From the NCBI GenBank assembly GCA_030562195.1, contig JAUJPP010000003.1:33920602-33984601 (forward strand): a DNA stretch of 64,000 nucleotides. The letters run 5' to 3'. Shown piece by piece: positions 1 to 13,100 of the stretch (position 1 is the first letter of the stretch; every line of letters begins with the position of its first letter). The DNA comes from Nipponacmea schrenckii. Lineage: Eukaryota > Mollusca > Gastropoda > Lottiidae. A program made the position numbers and the translations under genes. The notes beneath the pieces were generated by a model. That model made no database searches. It was given only the letters and a program-made list of their open reading frames with translations, and was not told the DNA's origin.

Positions 1-20
1 CAGTTAGTATCGAGCTGCAG

Positions 21-786
21 CGGTGAGGGTAAAATTCCGACTCGGCCGACTTGGCCGACCTGCCGACTCGCATCAAAAAAAGACTTATTGATCAAGTCGA
101 AGATTTCTCCTAAATTCTGGAATGTTTCTTATTATAATCAGAAAACGAAAAATAAAATAATATAGCCTACTAAGATCAAAGATTTTGACATATGAAATGC
201 CCAATGTTATTCTTTTTTTTTCTTTCGTGTAAATAGTTGCTTTTATTCAGAATGATTAATTACAGTGTCAGAAAGTGACCTGGATTATCTAGCCTATTGA
301 AGACGTCTTCCATCTATCAATAATGGCGACCATGTCACTAGGCCTAACATCAAACGTGGAACTTCTTCACAAGACGGATTTAAACAGTGACGAAAAGTTT
401 GTACTTCTTGCTTCTGATGTGCCATACAATGAGACGACATCTAATCCGCCACCACTTCAGCCAAGTAAATCTGAAAACTTCATGACACCTGTTACTACTG
501 TTCGATACTAGTTTTCTCCATTGGATAGTCCACTCGCTGTAACTAGAATTTGTCTAAACGTTTTATATGATGTTATATGTTTTTTTTATTGGTATGTTTA
601 TTTATTTACCCGTTTTTCAAAAGAAAACTTTAGTCTTAGTAGGCGAAACTATTATTTTTTTCGTTTTCTCATTATGACAAAACATTCCAGAATTTAGGAG
701 AAATCTTCATCTTGATCAACAAATCTTTTTTTGATGCGAGCCGACAAGTCGGCAAAGTCGGCCGAGACGGAATTTTACCCTCACCG
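21..786. mobile_element. Mutator-like non-autonomous DNA transposon (MITE)
   Basis: The element starts CGGTGAGGGTAAAATTCCG and ends with its inverse CGGAATTTTACCCTCACCG. The inverted ends stay similar for about 150 bases on each side, through the shared GCATCAAAAAAAGA and TTTCTCCTAAATTCTGGAAT blocks. It is flanked by a perfect 9-base direct repeat GAGCTGCAG (12-20 and 787-795). Long terminal inverted repeats with 9-base target duplications are the hallmark of Mutator-like elements; Merlin elements (8-9 bases) are a less likely alternative because of the long ends. No transposase is present. The centre has a 62-codon open frame (323-511) that I do not recognise, possibly captured sequence. Confidence 0.85.
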
Positions 787-3700
787 GAGCTGCAGCAGTT
801 ATATTATTCGAAAGTTGAAAGAGCAATAACTCAATTTAAATCATAATCATAAAATGCAAGGTTGATTTTCTTTTAATAGTCATCAAAATCGGTTGATATG
901 ATCGATTCGAAAGCTTGGGCTAGCCTTTGGAAGGACTATCACCAGCAAAATAGGCCTACACCTTCTTTGGCTTAAACAAAAGTAAATAATTGGAAACAAT
1001 TTATTATGTGTCTAAACTGTCGAAGGGCGATAATTTTCACAAATTATCGTTTATAGCCTTCTTATTATAGAAAAAAGTTTTATCAGTTCCCAGTATTTAT
1101 ATTGTCTGAAATTAGACTTCGTTAAAGGGAGCTAACTATATTGAATTGAATCTGGAACATGTTTGGACACAGACCACAAAAACATTTCATTTTATGCAAA
1201 TGGTTGTAAACGAATAAGTCTGTGCTCTTTTTCGAAATCCTCTTTTTTTTTAAATTTTGCATACCACTTGTTGACTAATTTTGGGTCAAGATTTAGAATT
1301 TGGTCACTTTTAGAACTTACTAGTGATTAAATTATCTGATCGGTCAATCACTAAATTGATTTTAAATTGATATTTTATTCATTCCAGATAACCCTAATTT
1401 TTTTTATCTTCATATTGTAATAAGAATAAAGTCCCTGATTTAGTATGGAAACAGATGGTAAATGAATTTGCCGTCTATGTTCTGACTAATGCAAGACATC
1501 ATTTGTAGAAAACATTAAAAGAAACTTCACCAAAATCGTTACAAAATATTTATCGTTACAAAATAGTTATCTTTGAGTCCACAGTAGATGAAAGTACTTT
1601 TCAACACGTACCTAATCATTTTTATTAAAGTTTCAACCAATATTCTTCTATCATATACTGTAATTTGGTCACTTTTCCCAAAACACTTATTACAATATCA
1701 AACGTTTTCTGGTACACATCTCTTATGTTTTAACCTTTGGTTGGTAAATGTCTTCTGGTTAGCTGTAATCTTAGTAAAATAGTTTATAGTTACCTCCCTT
1801 CATATTCCTCTGATGATATATGTCCAATTTGCTTTAGGAGTTAATTGCAGACGGCCTACAATGAATTTCATCTTAGCAGCAGCCTATTCCAGAAATGGCC
1901 ACTTTAAATAAAAACAAATACAATCGTCGGACTCTAAATAAAACCAAAAGAACATATAGACCAAACAAAAAAGATAAAAGTATCCTAAGAGGTATTTTAT
2001 CTTTGACGCACAAATTTTGTGTCCCAGTTATACCCAACTAATATATAGGAGGTAGGAGGTGTTCAAATGAAGTGAGTATATTATTATATATTGTGCACCA
2101 TCGTCAGTATATTGACGATTTCAGAATAAGGATACCCTTGATCTGTAAAGCTAAAATCTTGAAGGGATTGTGCAGAGATTTTTTTAAAATTCTGTGAGTG
2201 TGTATTGTGTATGATAGCATCAAATTGTAACATTTCAATTTTCATTCTGACGTCTGTGCTTCATGTAATTCACAGATGCATAGTGTTTGATGACCTTTAG
2301 CTATAGTGTCGTCATCAATAACCAAACCAACAAAAGAAATTCAACTTGAACCAATCCAACTACCAACTGCTACAAATACCAAGAACTACCTAGTTTGCGG
2401 TATCAGCATTCGCTGGAAACTAACGTTAACTTGTCATCTACCAACTTATCCAACCTAGTGTCGTCATCAAACATGTTTAATATAATGGTGAAGAAAACGT
2501 CTTTATAAGTTCTAATAGATGTTAGGACACTACATACAAGCAAATTTTCATACAAAAAGGAAACACAATACTTTTGTAAAATCATTAGTGTGGCATGGGA
2601 TCGAATTCCCGAAAATTTGAAGTTACCTAGTTCCGCTTATGTTGAGAAATGAAATTGTGACTAACGATATTCACCAATTTACACTCTTACAAATATATGC
2701 ATTGATGCAACAGTGGAAATGTCTGCACTAGTTTTCTTTCTGATCGATATCCTAAATAGCGCATAGAAAAAAAATATGATACAGCAAAAGACTGCTTATA
2801 AAACCAAGCTCAACTTTATTGGCATTCTAACTATTTCGATTGTGTTCTAGAATGATTTGATGTGCAATCAGAGCGTGAATGATAGGGAAACTCTGGTGCA
2901 ATTTGTTCAAATTGAAATTGATTTTCTGTTAATGTATAAATTAGAAATCTATAAGAATGACCTAAGAATTGTTTCAGTTTTTCTCCTCTAGGAAGATTTT
3001 CTTATATTGAGATAATGCTTTCTATATTCATGTGAGGGATATTATTCATTATGCAATGTGTAACTTTGCCAAGTTGGTATTTCTTGTTCTCTACGTAATT
3101 GCACAAAATATTAAATTTTTGAATTATGTCAGTCATATTTTAAAATATTTTAATAGGGTATTTTGATTGTAAAACATATCAAAATCCTTATTAAATTGGG
3201 CTAGAACCCATTTTATGAACTCACTGAATTGGACAGTTCGCTTGAGAAGACGAAATTCCGTCAACCTGGGGAAGAGATGTAAAATTAATAAAGCACTTTT
3301 TGTTGATCCCTACAATATTACCAGTGGTCGAGCGAGAAGGATAACCCAGCCCTAAAGATTTCCAACGAACGTAAATAAACATAAAAGTAATACCTCTTAC
3401 TACAAAGGCGAAAAAAAAAAAAAAAAATTAAGAAAAGTTTTGAACATGGCCAAAATGCGTTTTTGTTCATCAGTTGACTAAGCTGGTGTCAAAACTGTAT
3501 GAAAAGTCCTTCTATATTCAAATAAAGCCATTTAACCAACTTAGAAAAAAGAATCATCGCGCCTGGGAAGTCCAACTGATGAATATTATACTGTTATTAT
3601 TGAAATTTCCATTTTAACATGAAAATTCATGTTAAAACATTGCCTTTTGGAGCGGATAAATTGTAAATAATTTAATGTGATATATGCTCAATCAATTTAT

Positions 3701-6700
3701 TTATCTATTGCTGACAATTTGTAGCGCATATCATTGAGTAATATTATATAGATCATAATAATATGTTGAGGAATTAAAGTATGCGGGAACTGTTAAAGAC
3801 TTGCTGCAAAGTATGTGGAAATCTCTTTAAAACTCAACTGCTATTTCAGTTAAAGTCGTGTCAAAAATGTCATGCATATAAGAATGTTGATTGTATGTAA
3901 ATACATCAAACCAACATTTCTATATGTCTAACAATGATAAAATAGATTTTAAAGAGCTCAACTGCTGTGTTACTTATTTGCTTATACATACATACAATTA
4001 TCTTTCCAGGCTTCCGTTTCTGTGTGGTATTATATTTTACTTGTCCTGTCATTCGACAATCGTCGTAAAACTGAATCTATAATAAATATGAATTTCGTGT
4101 GTCATTTGTGCTAGATTCCTGACTTCCGGTAAAGGCAGTGATTTGTCAAGTGATGGTAACTTTGACCGGAAGAAACCTCGTACTATGTGTGATCAACAGA
4201 GGTTTTCCTATTCTAAAATCCGTCATGGTGGTGGTTTCCACATACTCGCAGCGCAGGCTTCATCTCTATTCCAAAAGGAAGTGAATGAACCATCAAAAGC
4301 AAGACCTTCTGCCCTAATTTCGATCTAGATTACAATTCGTTTAAATCTGCGAGAAGTCGCCAACACTACCCACACTATAAAAAAGGCGATAAATCTGCGC
4401 TGACTACATGTTCCGATAAACTAACTTGGTACAAAATCGAACAGAGCGACGTTAAAAAGTTAGTGTGCGCTGGTGCGCTGGTTTGAAAATTACAAAAGGT
4501 GCTTCTTCATAATAACATACTGACGAAATAGATTAAATGACACATACATTGACAGATTGTATATTGTCAATAACTGTGAAAATTCTAATTCAAATTTGTC
4601 GGACCAGCTGTCTTGCTTTAATTTGTCAGACACATGCCTGGAAATTGATAAGGAATAAGAAGAACTTTCGTCGAATATTGGCGAGTCTTGGACGGATTCT
4701 AATGAGAGACAATTTCCCTACATTGAACTGAAATTCGTTTCTTTAGATGTAAAGTTCTCTTATCATAATTTCTTAGCCAGATTATCCTATTTAATGAAAA
4801 AATGGCGTGAAATGGGACAGTACGTAACGTTCGTACAAAAAGCAAAATATACATCAATTTGTTTACAAGAATGATTTTGGTACTGAACTATCATGGCTTA
4901 AAAATATTATGTTAATGGTTCAGGCAAATTAATAAAAATAAAATGTACCCAAAAGCCCCTATCTTAATGTTGCCAAATGGCCTTATAAAACTCTCATCAA
5001 ACAAGCTAATTATTTTGGGTATAGAAAGTGTCATATGGCAATTTTCGAATATTTCATCATGAATGAATATGAAAGAAATTGAATAAATGTCTATATGGAG
5101 CTTAAAGCGTTGATGCTATTATAAATCTGACAATAGATGTCTATGAAGCGAACATGTTTTATCAAACATACAATACTTGTTTATAAACAACAATAATCAT
5201 TTTAATTTTTCATCATTTTATTATTATATGAGGGTCATTGAGGATATATTTTTCAAAGTATGTATCCACTGCCTCCACTGTATATAATGCAGAAATAATT
5301 CTAGCTGTTCTATACCCTTTATGTCTATATAGAAAAACGAAGTTATACAGAAAACTTAATTTTTCTCCAGCAACTTCATTGCCAAATATGATGTTGAAGT
5401 TTTCAAACGCTGTCAAGATTTAAGCAAATTGTCTGCTATAAATATAAAATTACTCTCCAAGTTTCCTTTAAACCTGGATCATTTATGTCAATTCAAAGAT
5501 GACTAATGTAAGAGATTGGGAAGTTAATATCCCCTTTCCACCAATATTTACGATGAAACGGAAGTTGAACAAAATAATAAAAAGCAAACATAACATGATC
5601 AAAAGACAAATAAAATGAAAACCGTTTTGGAATAGAAGGACAAATTAACGACAAAACTTCGCTTAAAATCAACCAAGGCAAACACTCGGGAATTTTAATG
5701 TCCATATTAACAAATATCCTATAAAAATTAAACAAAAAAGATGTTAAATTGCAGCATGTTATTAAATGTTCTCATAGGATTCATTACTATTTACGTAATA
5801 GCGACAAATATTCTCGACACTAAAACTGTTTACATTCAACATGGTGGAAAAAAGAAGGCGCGATTTATCGTTTCCGGTTCATTCTATAGATGACCCCAAT
5901 CTCGTATAAGAGATGTCACAATTCTCTTGTTTGCTCATCATTTCAGATATACGACAATTTGTCAAACTTTAACGAAGAACAATTAATGAGTTTTAAAACC
6001 TTCATCTCTTAAAGTCATTTGGGAATCGAGGCGTGGAGAGTATTATGAAAGATGGCGGGAAATCAGGCGGAAAAGATATTATGAAAAAATGGCGGGAACT
6101 ATGGGAGCAGGAGTCAATGAGGCATATATTACGAGTTTTGAGGGATAATTCTGTGTGTTTTTACACTATGATTATTATATTAATAATATTTTCACTGGTA
6201 TTTTGTCATTTGTTAATGAGATATTTGACGTGATGTTCGAGAGTAATATTACGTGATTGAACAGTAAGGGAATTGAAGAATGTTGATAACGTCTTAAGGG
6301 AGGTAATCTTTGGCTTTTTGTCGCAATTTTAAAAGCGTAATATAGAATAGCTATTTTTGTTTTTAAGGAAAATTGAAACCTTAGGCTACAAGATGTGTAC
6401 ATTTGAAAGTATAAAATAAAACTTAGCCTAACCCGTTCCATCATTAATATTAGCATTTAAGTCGAATATACAAACTAGTCAATTCTTGAAAATGAAGAAA
6501 GAATTATAGGCCCGTGGAAACGACTGGAAATGGTTAATTTCCAGATGGCCATAACTTTCATTCACTTCGCGTAGATCTCCTGTTGGTTTAGGTATACAAA
6601 ATATCTATTATGTAAAATACTATCAGAGGTGTTAATATACTTTACTAGCCTATTCCTTACCATTTTAAAACTTTTGGCCTTGACCAGTGCTTTACATAGG

Positions 6701-7145
6701 ATATTTGGGGGAATTATCATTATTTTTGAGATTTTAAAATGATGTGATTTCAGCTCGAACAGCTTGTGAACATATGTCATTAGTATTATGATTATTCATC
6801 AGAAATATATTTGTTTCAAAACTTAGAGTGGCACTAGGCACAGGGTTAAGGCAGGGTTTACTAAGGTCAAAATGGTAGTAGTATGGTAAAAATCGAAATA
6901 AGAGACAATAAAGTACATTTATGTAATATTCATAACCTTTTCTTAGCTTTACAAGAAAATATAATTACAAGTTTTTGACATATATTTATCATTTGTGTAC
7001 ACAATGATAATATATTATTTTTTTCTAAGTCTAATTTTTTATTTTAATTTTGTGCACATCTTTTTATTTTTGTAGTTTTTTTCATATAAAAAATTCAAAT
7101 TTAATTGTTTTGTGGGTAGAATTTGAAAGAGAGGACGAGTTCAGG
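787..7145. other. Intergenic, no gene recognised
   Basis: AT-rich sequence downstream of Pax2/5/8. It has a 26-base near-perfect palindrome at 3612-3637, an A run at about 3412-3427, two ATGGCGGGAA motifs near 6050-6095 and a 23-base near-palindrome at 6987-7009. Short open frames here have no recognisable similarity and no consistent splice context. Confidence 0.6.
3612..3637. repeat. 12-bp perfect inverted repeat with 2-base spacer
   Basis: TTTTAACATGAA (3612-3623) and TTCATGTTAAAA (3626-3637) are exact inverse copies separated by AA, giving a near-continuous 26-base palindrome able to extrude as a hairpin. Confidence 0.7.
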
Positions 7146-7209
7146 TCTTCATTAGCCCATAAAGTGCACAAGAGTAGGACGTAATACTCCATTTATTTCA
7201 TTTCCTTTC
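7146..7209 (+). mobile_element. 5'-truncated SINE-like element
   Basis: The plus strand from CTTCATTAGCCCATAA through AGAGTAGGACGTAA to CTCCATTTATTTCATTTC matches the end of the minus-strand element at 9861-10096. Only the last 60 or so bases are present, as expected for a copy truncated at its 5' end. TTCAGG occurs on both sides (7140-7145 and 7207-7212) and may be a short target duplication. Confidence 0.6.
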
Positions 7210-9860
7210 AGGAAGGCAAATTAATCAAACAACAAGTTAATTTTTTCTGTATATACCTGAACTCTTATTTTCCAAGTTTGAGAATTTAATTTTATATCTT
7301 CTTAGAGATACGAGGTATTGTATTTTGTTTTCATCTTTACAATACACAAGTCTTTGAAATGCTCACGAAAACATTCATATACAATACCAACTAAAGTCTG
7401 ATACAATGCATTTTCTTATGCATGGAATTATTTGGTTTCATTTAACTGATTTCTAACTGATGATAAAATATTCCAGACATTATCTGTGCGCCTTATATTG
7501 TGTCTTAGATAATTGATAAGATCGAGATTTTCCCCTAGAGAAAAGTCACTTGACTGGCTTCAACTTCTCAAACAACCTTGATATGTAAATTTAATTCTTG
7601 TATTGTCGTTTTATGGACTCTTGATAGAGCTTGAAGAACCCAGCTCTTAAATAATTCATTTAATATTAGTTATGATTACCGATTTGAAATAAAATCGAAT
7701 ACGGATGAAACTTCTTAATAAAGCAATCAGCGAAACGCTCTGCCGCTTCGTCGATGGCTTTTTCTTGCTCAACCAAGCAGGTGGGTGCGACTCGGTAAGT
7801 CTTTAATAAAGCAGTGTTGCGATTGAGAAATCAGACTTGGCTAACAAGCGGTTATGAACTGATACTGTGTGGTTAAAAGATTTAGAATTATTCCTTAGGG
7901 ACGAGGTGCTTTCCTCTTATCTCCGTCAGTCAATAAAATTTTAAAATTTGTTAAGAAATCTCATATCATAAAGACGTTTAATGTTCGACAGTAAAGACGA
8001 ATTTCTTAATCTTTAATACACATTCTTTGTTTCGGTACAGGATAAGCTTCGATAATGTCTTACAATTTATTCGTTTCATATCTCAGTTATGACCAGTTAT
8101 GTATTCCTTGAATTTAATAATTCCGTTATATGTCGTTCCAGTTCAATTAGATTGGCTTACTATATTTGTCCACTTTAAAAACTTGAATGAGTAGGCTCCA
8201 AAGATCTAAGATAAAATCGCATATGTCGAGATATTGCCTTCGTGATTTTCAACTCTTTTTTTATTTTTCACGAATCCAAGTTTGTGAGAATGATATGGAA
8301 AATTGTTTATTAAATCGTTCAGTTCACATCGGTAAAAATGTTTGCGGTTATGGTAAAGTTTATCTCCTTGCAGACGGGTACAGCTTTTCATTGCCCAATC
8401 TGGAAAAATAGAACGTAAACCTTCGTGTAATTTATGATTTTGATAGATACGAAGGCTATTCAAGAAAGTTTGATGGCATCATTAAATGTAATCAAACAGG
8501 CTGGGGAATCGAGTTGCTCTCGGGTCGCAGGTCGACACGGGTTTTAAACCCATACTGATCAATTTGGTTCTTGTTAGCAAATAGATTAAAACATCGAATA
8601 CAACTTGATTGGCTTCGCTGTGCTTCACTTGTTTCTAAGTCAGTAATAAATCTTGTAAGAAGAGAGATGTATTTGTGTCAATCGAGTCCAACTTGAGAAA
8701 ACTTGATTCTCACCCTTGGGTTAAGTCTTGAAGAATTGTACAAAGAGACAATCTTTTGTAATAAATCTCATTTATTTTTCTGCCTCTTGTGTTTTTCAAT
8801 TCCCTGGTTTAACAGAATATAATGAAAGATGCTAAAATGACAAATCAACAGCAAGATAATTATTTTCTGTAGCCTTCATTCATTCTATCAATCTTTTCTC
8901 CTTCATTCATTCTCGTTTATCTCGTTTTTTTAAAATTATTTTGCATATAATGCTTCAATACCCTTTTGATTTTCTCTATATTCTATATTCTTTCTCCAAC
9001 TGTTATAGGTATTATCAAATACCTCCATTGCTTTATTGATTCATAAAGTTTATTATAATTTGTGTTACAAAATATCAGTTCGGTTTCGAAAACAAGTGGA
9101 GACTTATGCTTATCCGTCTGTCGTTCCTATTATTTATTTGCTATCCGTGAAATTATCTCCTTCTCTTGTAATGTTTTGCATGGATTACGTCCCCTTACAC
9201 GTTGAAACTGAATGATAACTTAACTATAACGTGGTGAACACAGCATCGTTTGTCAACATGATATAAATCTAGACTTGTGTTACATGATACCCTATCTGAA
9301 CATCCTTGGCACCCATTTTCGTCCTCGTTACCAAAATTTGGTCAGAAGTATATTACTAGGCCTAAAGGGCCATTTCTCTCAACTTTGCAGCATATGCATA
9401 CTCTACACAAAAAATTGGAGTAGGAATTGCTCCATTATTCGGTGTTTGAACATTTTAAAGGCGGTTAATTTGGGTCTTGAATGTAAAAATGTTATTAGTC
9501 TTCAGTCGTACCAGAAATGTAGAAAGCACAAGATTCATACAAAAATACCTTAAACCGGAAATTTCTTAGTCTACATTTATATAATAATATATATAAATAT
9601 TTTTTTTTATGTATGACAGTCTCAAGAAATGATAAATCGTCATTTTAACATTCAAATTCTGGATACACATGGATTTGAGGCATACAATTTGGAAGGTGGG
9701 CTGTTTAGTAATTAGCTTATCTAAAAAATTTCCATTTCTGAAACAAAGGTTCTATTATTGGTGAATCGAATGGCGTTCTGGTCCCTTAAAAAGCGAGGGA
9801 TATTGGTTAACCAATAGCAATAAGATTCAAATATAATTTTTAATTTTCAACCAATTTGAA

Positions 9861-10096
9861 ATGAAATGAATGGAGTTTTACGTCCTACTCTTCTGCACCT
9901 TATGGGCTAATGAAGACGGGCAACGCCATGCAGTGTGCAATGAGGGAAATTTTGCCAGGACAGCGGCATTAGCCTACTCTTTTTGCGATTTCCAACTGTC
10001 GAGGGATCTTTAACGTGCACAGCCTGTAGCACACGGGGCCTCGGCTTATTGTCCCATCCGAACGACTAGACGCTTTTTCCATGTCAGTCCCTCCGA
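9861..10096 (-). mobile_element. SINE-like retroposon with 14-base target duplication
   Basis: A 236-base segment of higher G+C is flanked by perfect 14-base direct repeats TCAACCAATTTGAA (9847-9860 and 10097-10110), the signature of LINE-driven insertion. Read on the minus strand it contains CGGATGGGACAATAAGCCGA, GCACGTTAAAGATCCC and TGTCCTGGCAAAATT and ends CTCCATTCATTTCAT. I recall closely similar sequence (GGACGATAAACCGAGGTCCC and CTGGCAAAATT type) as a widespread repeat in mollusc and other marine invertebrate genomes. The minus orientation is chosen because both copies in this window share the ATTTC-rich end. Confidence 0.75.
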
Positions 10097-10110
10097 TCAA
10101 CCAATTTGAA

Positions 10111-13100
10111 GTACATGTATAGGGCCTATTAATGGATACAGAATAAATGTTTATTAGCTCGTTTCCCTAAGGGGTTAATTTCTCCCATGTATTGGTCTTT
10201 TAAATATCTATTAAATATAAGTATGATTGAAAATTTAGATAAGAACTAATAAATCTACATTTAAAAGACCGAAAATCAATTTATTTGATCATATATCACC
10301 CCATGTTTGTTAATAAAAAACAACCTTCATCAAACCAAATTACCTTTTATTTTAGGACCTGTTTGAACTCGAGGATAGTTTGGGTTTTAAAGGAGCCATA
10401 CCTAATGAATTTTTCACCATTTAGCTATTCTTTTTCTCTTACAAATTGTTCAATAATCGTTATGAGGTATTTCATATTCCAGCCCTCGTATTCAACCTAT
10501 GAAAAAAGTTGGCGAAGCTTGGGCAATCGGAACTTTTGAACCATTTGGTCTGAGTTTTGTTGAAAAAAGACTTCATTTTGGTATTTAGAAGTTTTAACCA
10601 ACTTTTACACGTGACATTTTTCATTCTACGAGTAATTAAAATTAATTTTATGCCTGTAATAGAAAACAAAAAGAAATGTTTCGATGTTAAGATTCTTATG
10701 TACGCCACAATATCGGTCTATGAATTATGAATCAAATCAATCTAATCTCATATTCTTCCATGGGACGTCATCTTTAATTCTAGATGAGGAAAACAATTTG
10801 CTGGAGTAACTTTCCTTTATTTTGTCATCTCTTTCTTTAAAACTGTTCAAAGTTAATTTCTTAATGCTCGTGTTTCGTTTTTCTATCTAACCATTTCCCT
10901 ATACCTTGTCTTACTTGAGAATATTCGAAAACAGCTTGAACATCAAAGACTTCCAAGATAAAAGAAAGCCATTTAAATATTTTTACCATTTAAAAGAAAC
11001 TTAATGAGTCCAGGGTAGTTCTTCTTAAAGATATGCGATGTTTCGTCAATTATTCATTTCACACCGGGTGTAATAAGCGGGAAAATGTCTCTATTTTGAA
11101 TCAACGAATTAAACAATATGGCGGAACATTAAAAGTTGCGAATTGAGAAAATTAAATATAACTGTTGAACATTAAAGTTGTTAGGCTTTCAACTAATCAC
11201 GCTGTTGATTGAACTCTGCAGAGATAATTATCTATTAGCTGTTATTATACTTCATTTGTCAAATCCATCATAATTTTTATCTTAAATTAAAGATAGTTGG
11301 ACTTCGGCTATGAAGGTTTTTATTGTCATTATTCAATTAATTTATCGGATTCGATACCACCAAGCGTCTACAAATTCTTCAGTTTTATCATAGGCTCAAG
11401 ATCGGCGTATAGTTATTTGAATAGAGCGCTCTTTTTTTTGAAGAATCTTCAAAGGAATATACAATTTGATTAGTCTCTGACGCCAAGTCCTCTGCAGCCT
11501 ACGACTATCTTTCGTCAAAACTGTAAGTAGAAAGTATGCTACTAGACTGGTGGAGACTACCATTTGAAACAAGGGTTCAGTTTTATTCTCAAATTTCAAT
11601 GCGATAGAGCTATGTACGATATTTGATATTATTATGTACTTATGTATTATCAATTACTTATTAATAAGTATTTTTAAGACTTTGTTTCCTTTTCAAATTC
11701 AAAGATAGGAATAAAATAAGGTAAGTGGTTCAATGCCTTGTGAAGTACATGACAGGCGATCTGATAGAAAATTGAGTGATGACATCGTGTCAGCACCGTA
11801 TCGCTGTCGTGTTTCCTTGAATATTCATACCTCGCCTACAACCCAAGCCTCTCTGGTTTAAAAGGACTCATTTTCCAAATATAATTTGTCTTTCTTATAT
11901 TGCTCAATTATCTTTTTCGATCGACAATATGCTAATTAAATAGGAGTTTGATCCAAACTAGTGCACTGAAATTAGTCCTCTTTTTTGATTGAGTCTAAAT
12001 AACATCAAACAAACATAGCTCTATGGTTTCGATTTTCGTTTTATTTTGTTTACCTTAAATTACAATACACAAATTGTTGATTAAGGTTGTCATTGCTGAT
12101 ATTTACACAAACTTCCAATGAACATATAAACATATTGAGGGATAAAGACTAAAAACTTGGCATCACGCTGTTTCTTAATTCCAGTTAAAAACCTTCTGAT
12201 AAAGAAATCCATATTTTTGATCTAAGAGTACAGTATAATTTTCCAGTCTTGTTTACATAGTGATTTATTTACATGTATAATATCCAAACAAATATTTTTT
12301 TCTGATCGTATTCTGAAGTCCAATCAAACGAGATACTCTCATATTTTTCCTTGTCATTATATATAAATCGGAATTTAATGGATATGCAAATTCATTCATC
12401 CATTCATTCATTATTTTTCTTACTATACTCAGTCATTTATTCATTCATTCATTCATTCATTCATTCATTCATTCATTCATTCATTCATTCATTCATTTAT
12501 TCATTTATTCATTTATTCATTCATTCATATTATCCTCATGTTGATATTTAATTCCTTACTTAAGGAGCATGATTTCTCATTCATTCATTCATTCATCCAT
12601 TCATATTATCCTCATGTTGATATTTAATTCCTTACTTAAGGAAGAAAGATTTCTCATTTCTTCTTTTATTCATTCATTCATTCATCCATTCAGTCATTCA
12701 GTAATTCATTCATTAAGCTCCTCCATCAGTTTTATGCATTCAATCTCGTTCAATATGGTGAGCGTCCATTACTTTAAGAAGAAAACATTTTAGCGAACAA
12801 TTATCAAATATTTGGTAAGATACGAGCTTCACATTTACTCTCTATCATGTAATCATGGTCAATCTTAGTTTTTGATGTCCTTTGTTAGGTTAAATGGGGT
12901 CGAAGATGAAAAAGACTGATTTGTATTTTTATTAAAGACATTTCTTTGATGTTTGTAGTACGACCTAATATCGACCTAGACTCCAATTCCCAGGTGAGCC
13001 CAAAAGATAAATCGGTAAATGAAATGCCTTTTCATGACACTGGCTGAAAATTAAATTAACGGGATGATTTAGATAGACAATATTGTCAAACTGATATTGG

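Noticed and set aside
323..511. 62-codon open frame as an independent gene
   Set aside because: It lies wholly inside the MITE and has no recognisable domain; mentioned as possible captured sequence only.
4143..4328. 61-codon open frame with balanced composition
   Set aside because: No known motif, no convincing splice or promoter context, and length within chance expectation for the window.
6033..6233. 66-codon open frame with a hydrophobic C-terminal stretch
   Set aside because: The basic, repeated start comes from GATGGCGGGAA/AATGGCGGGAA duplicates and the hydrophobic part from AT-rich codons; no supporting context.
8500..8570. tRNA-derived SINE suggested by GGGTCGCAGGTCGACACGGG and GGGTTTTAAACCC
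   Set aside because: The B-box match is poor, no A box at the right distance and no flanking direct repeat could be found.
12351..12793. Open frames rich in His, Ser, Phe and Ile repeats
   Set aside because: They are a direct product of the TTCA microsatellite read in frame; no start context or further similarity.
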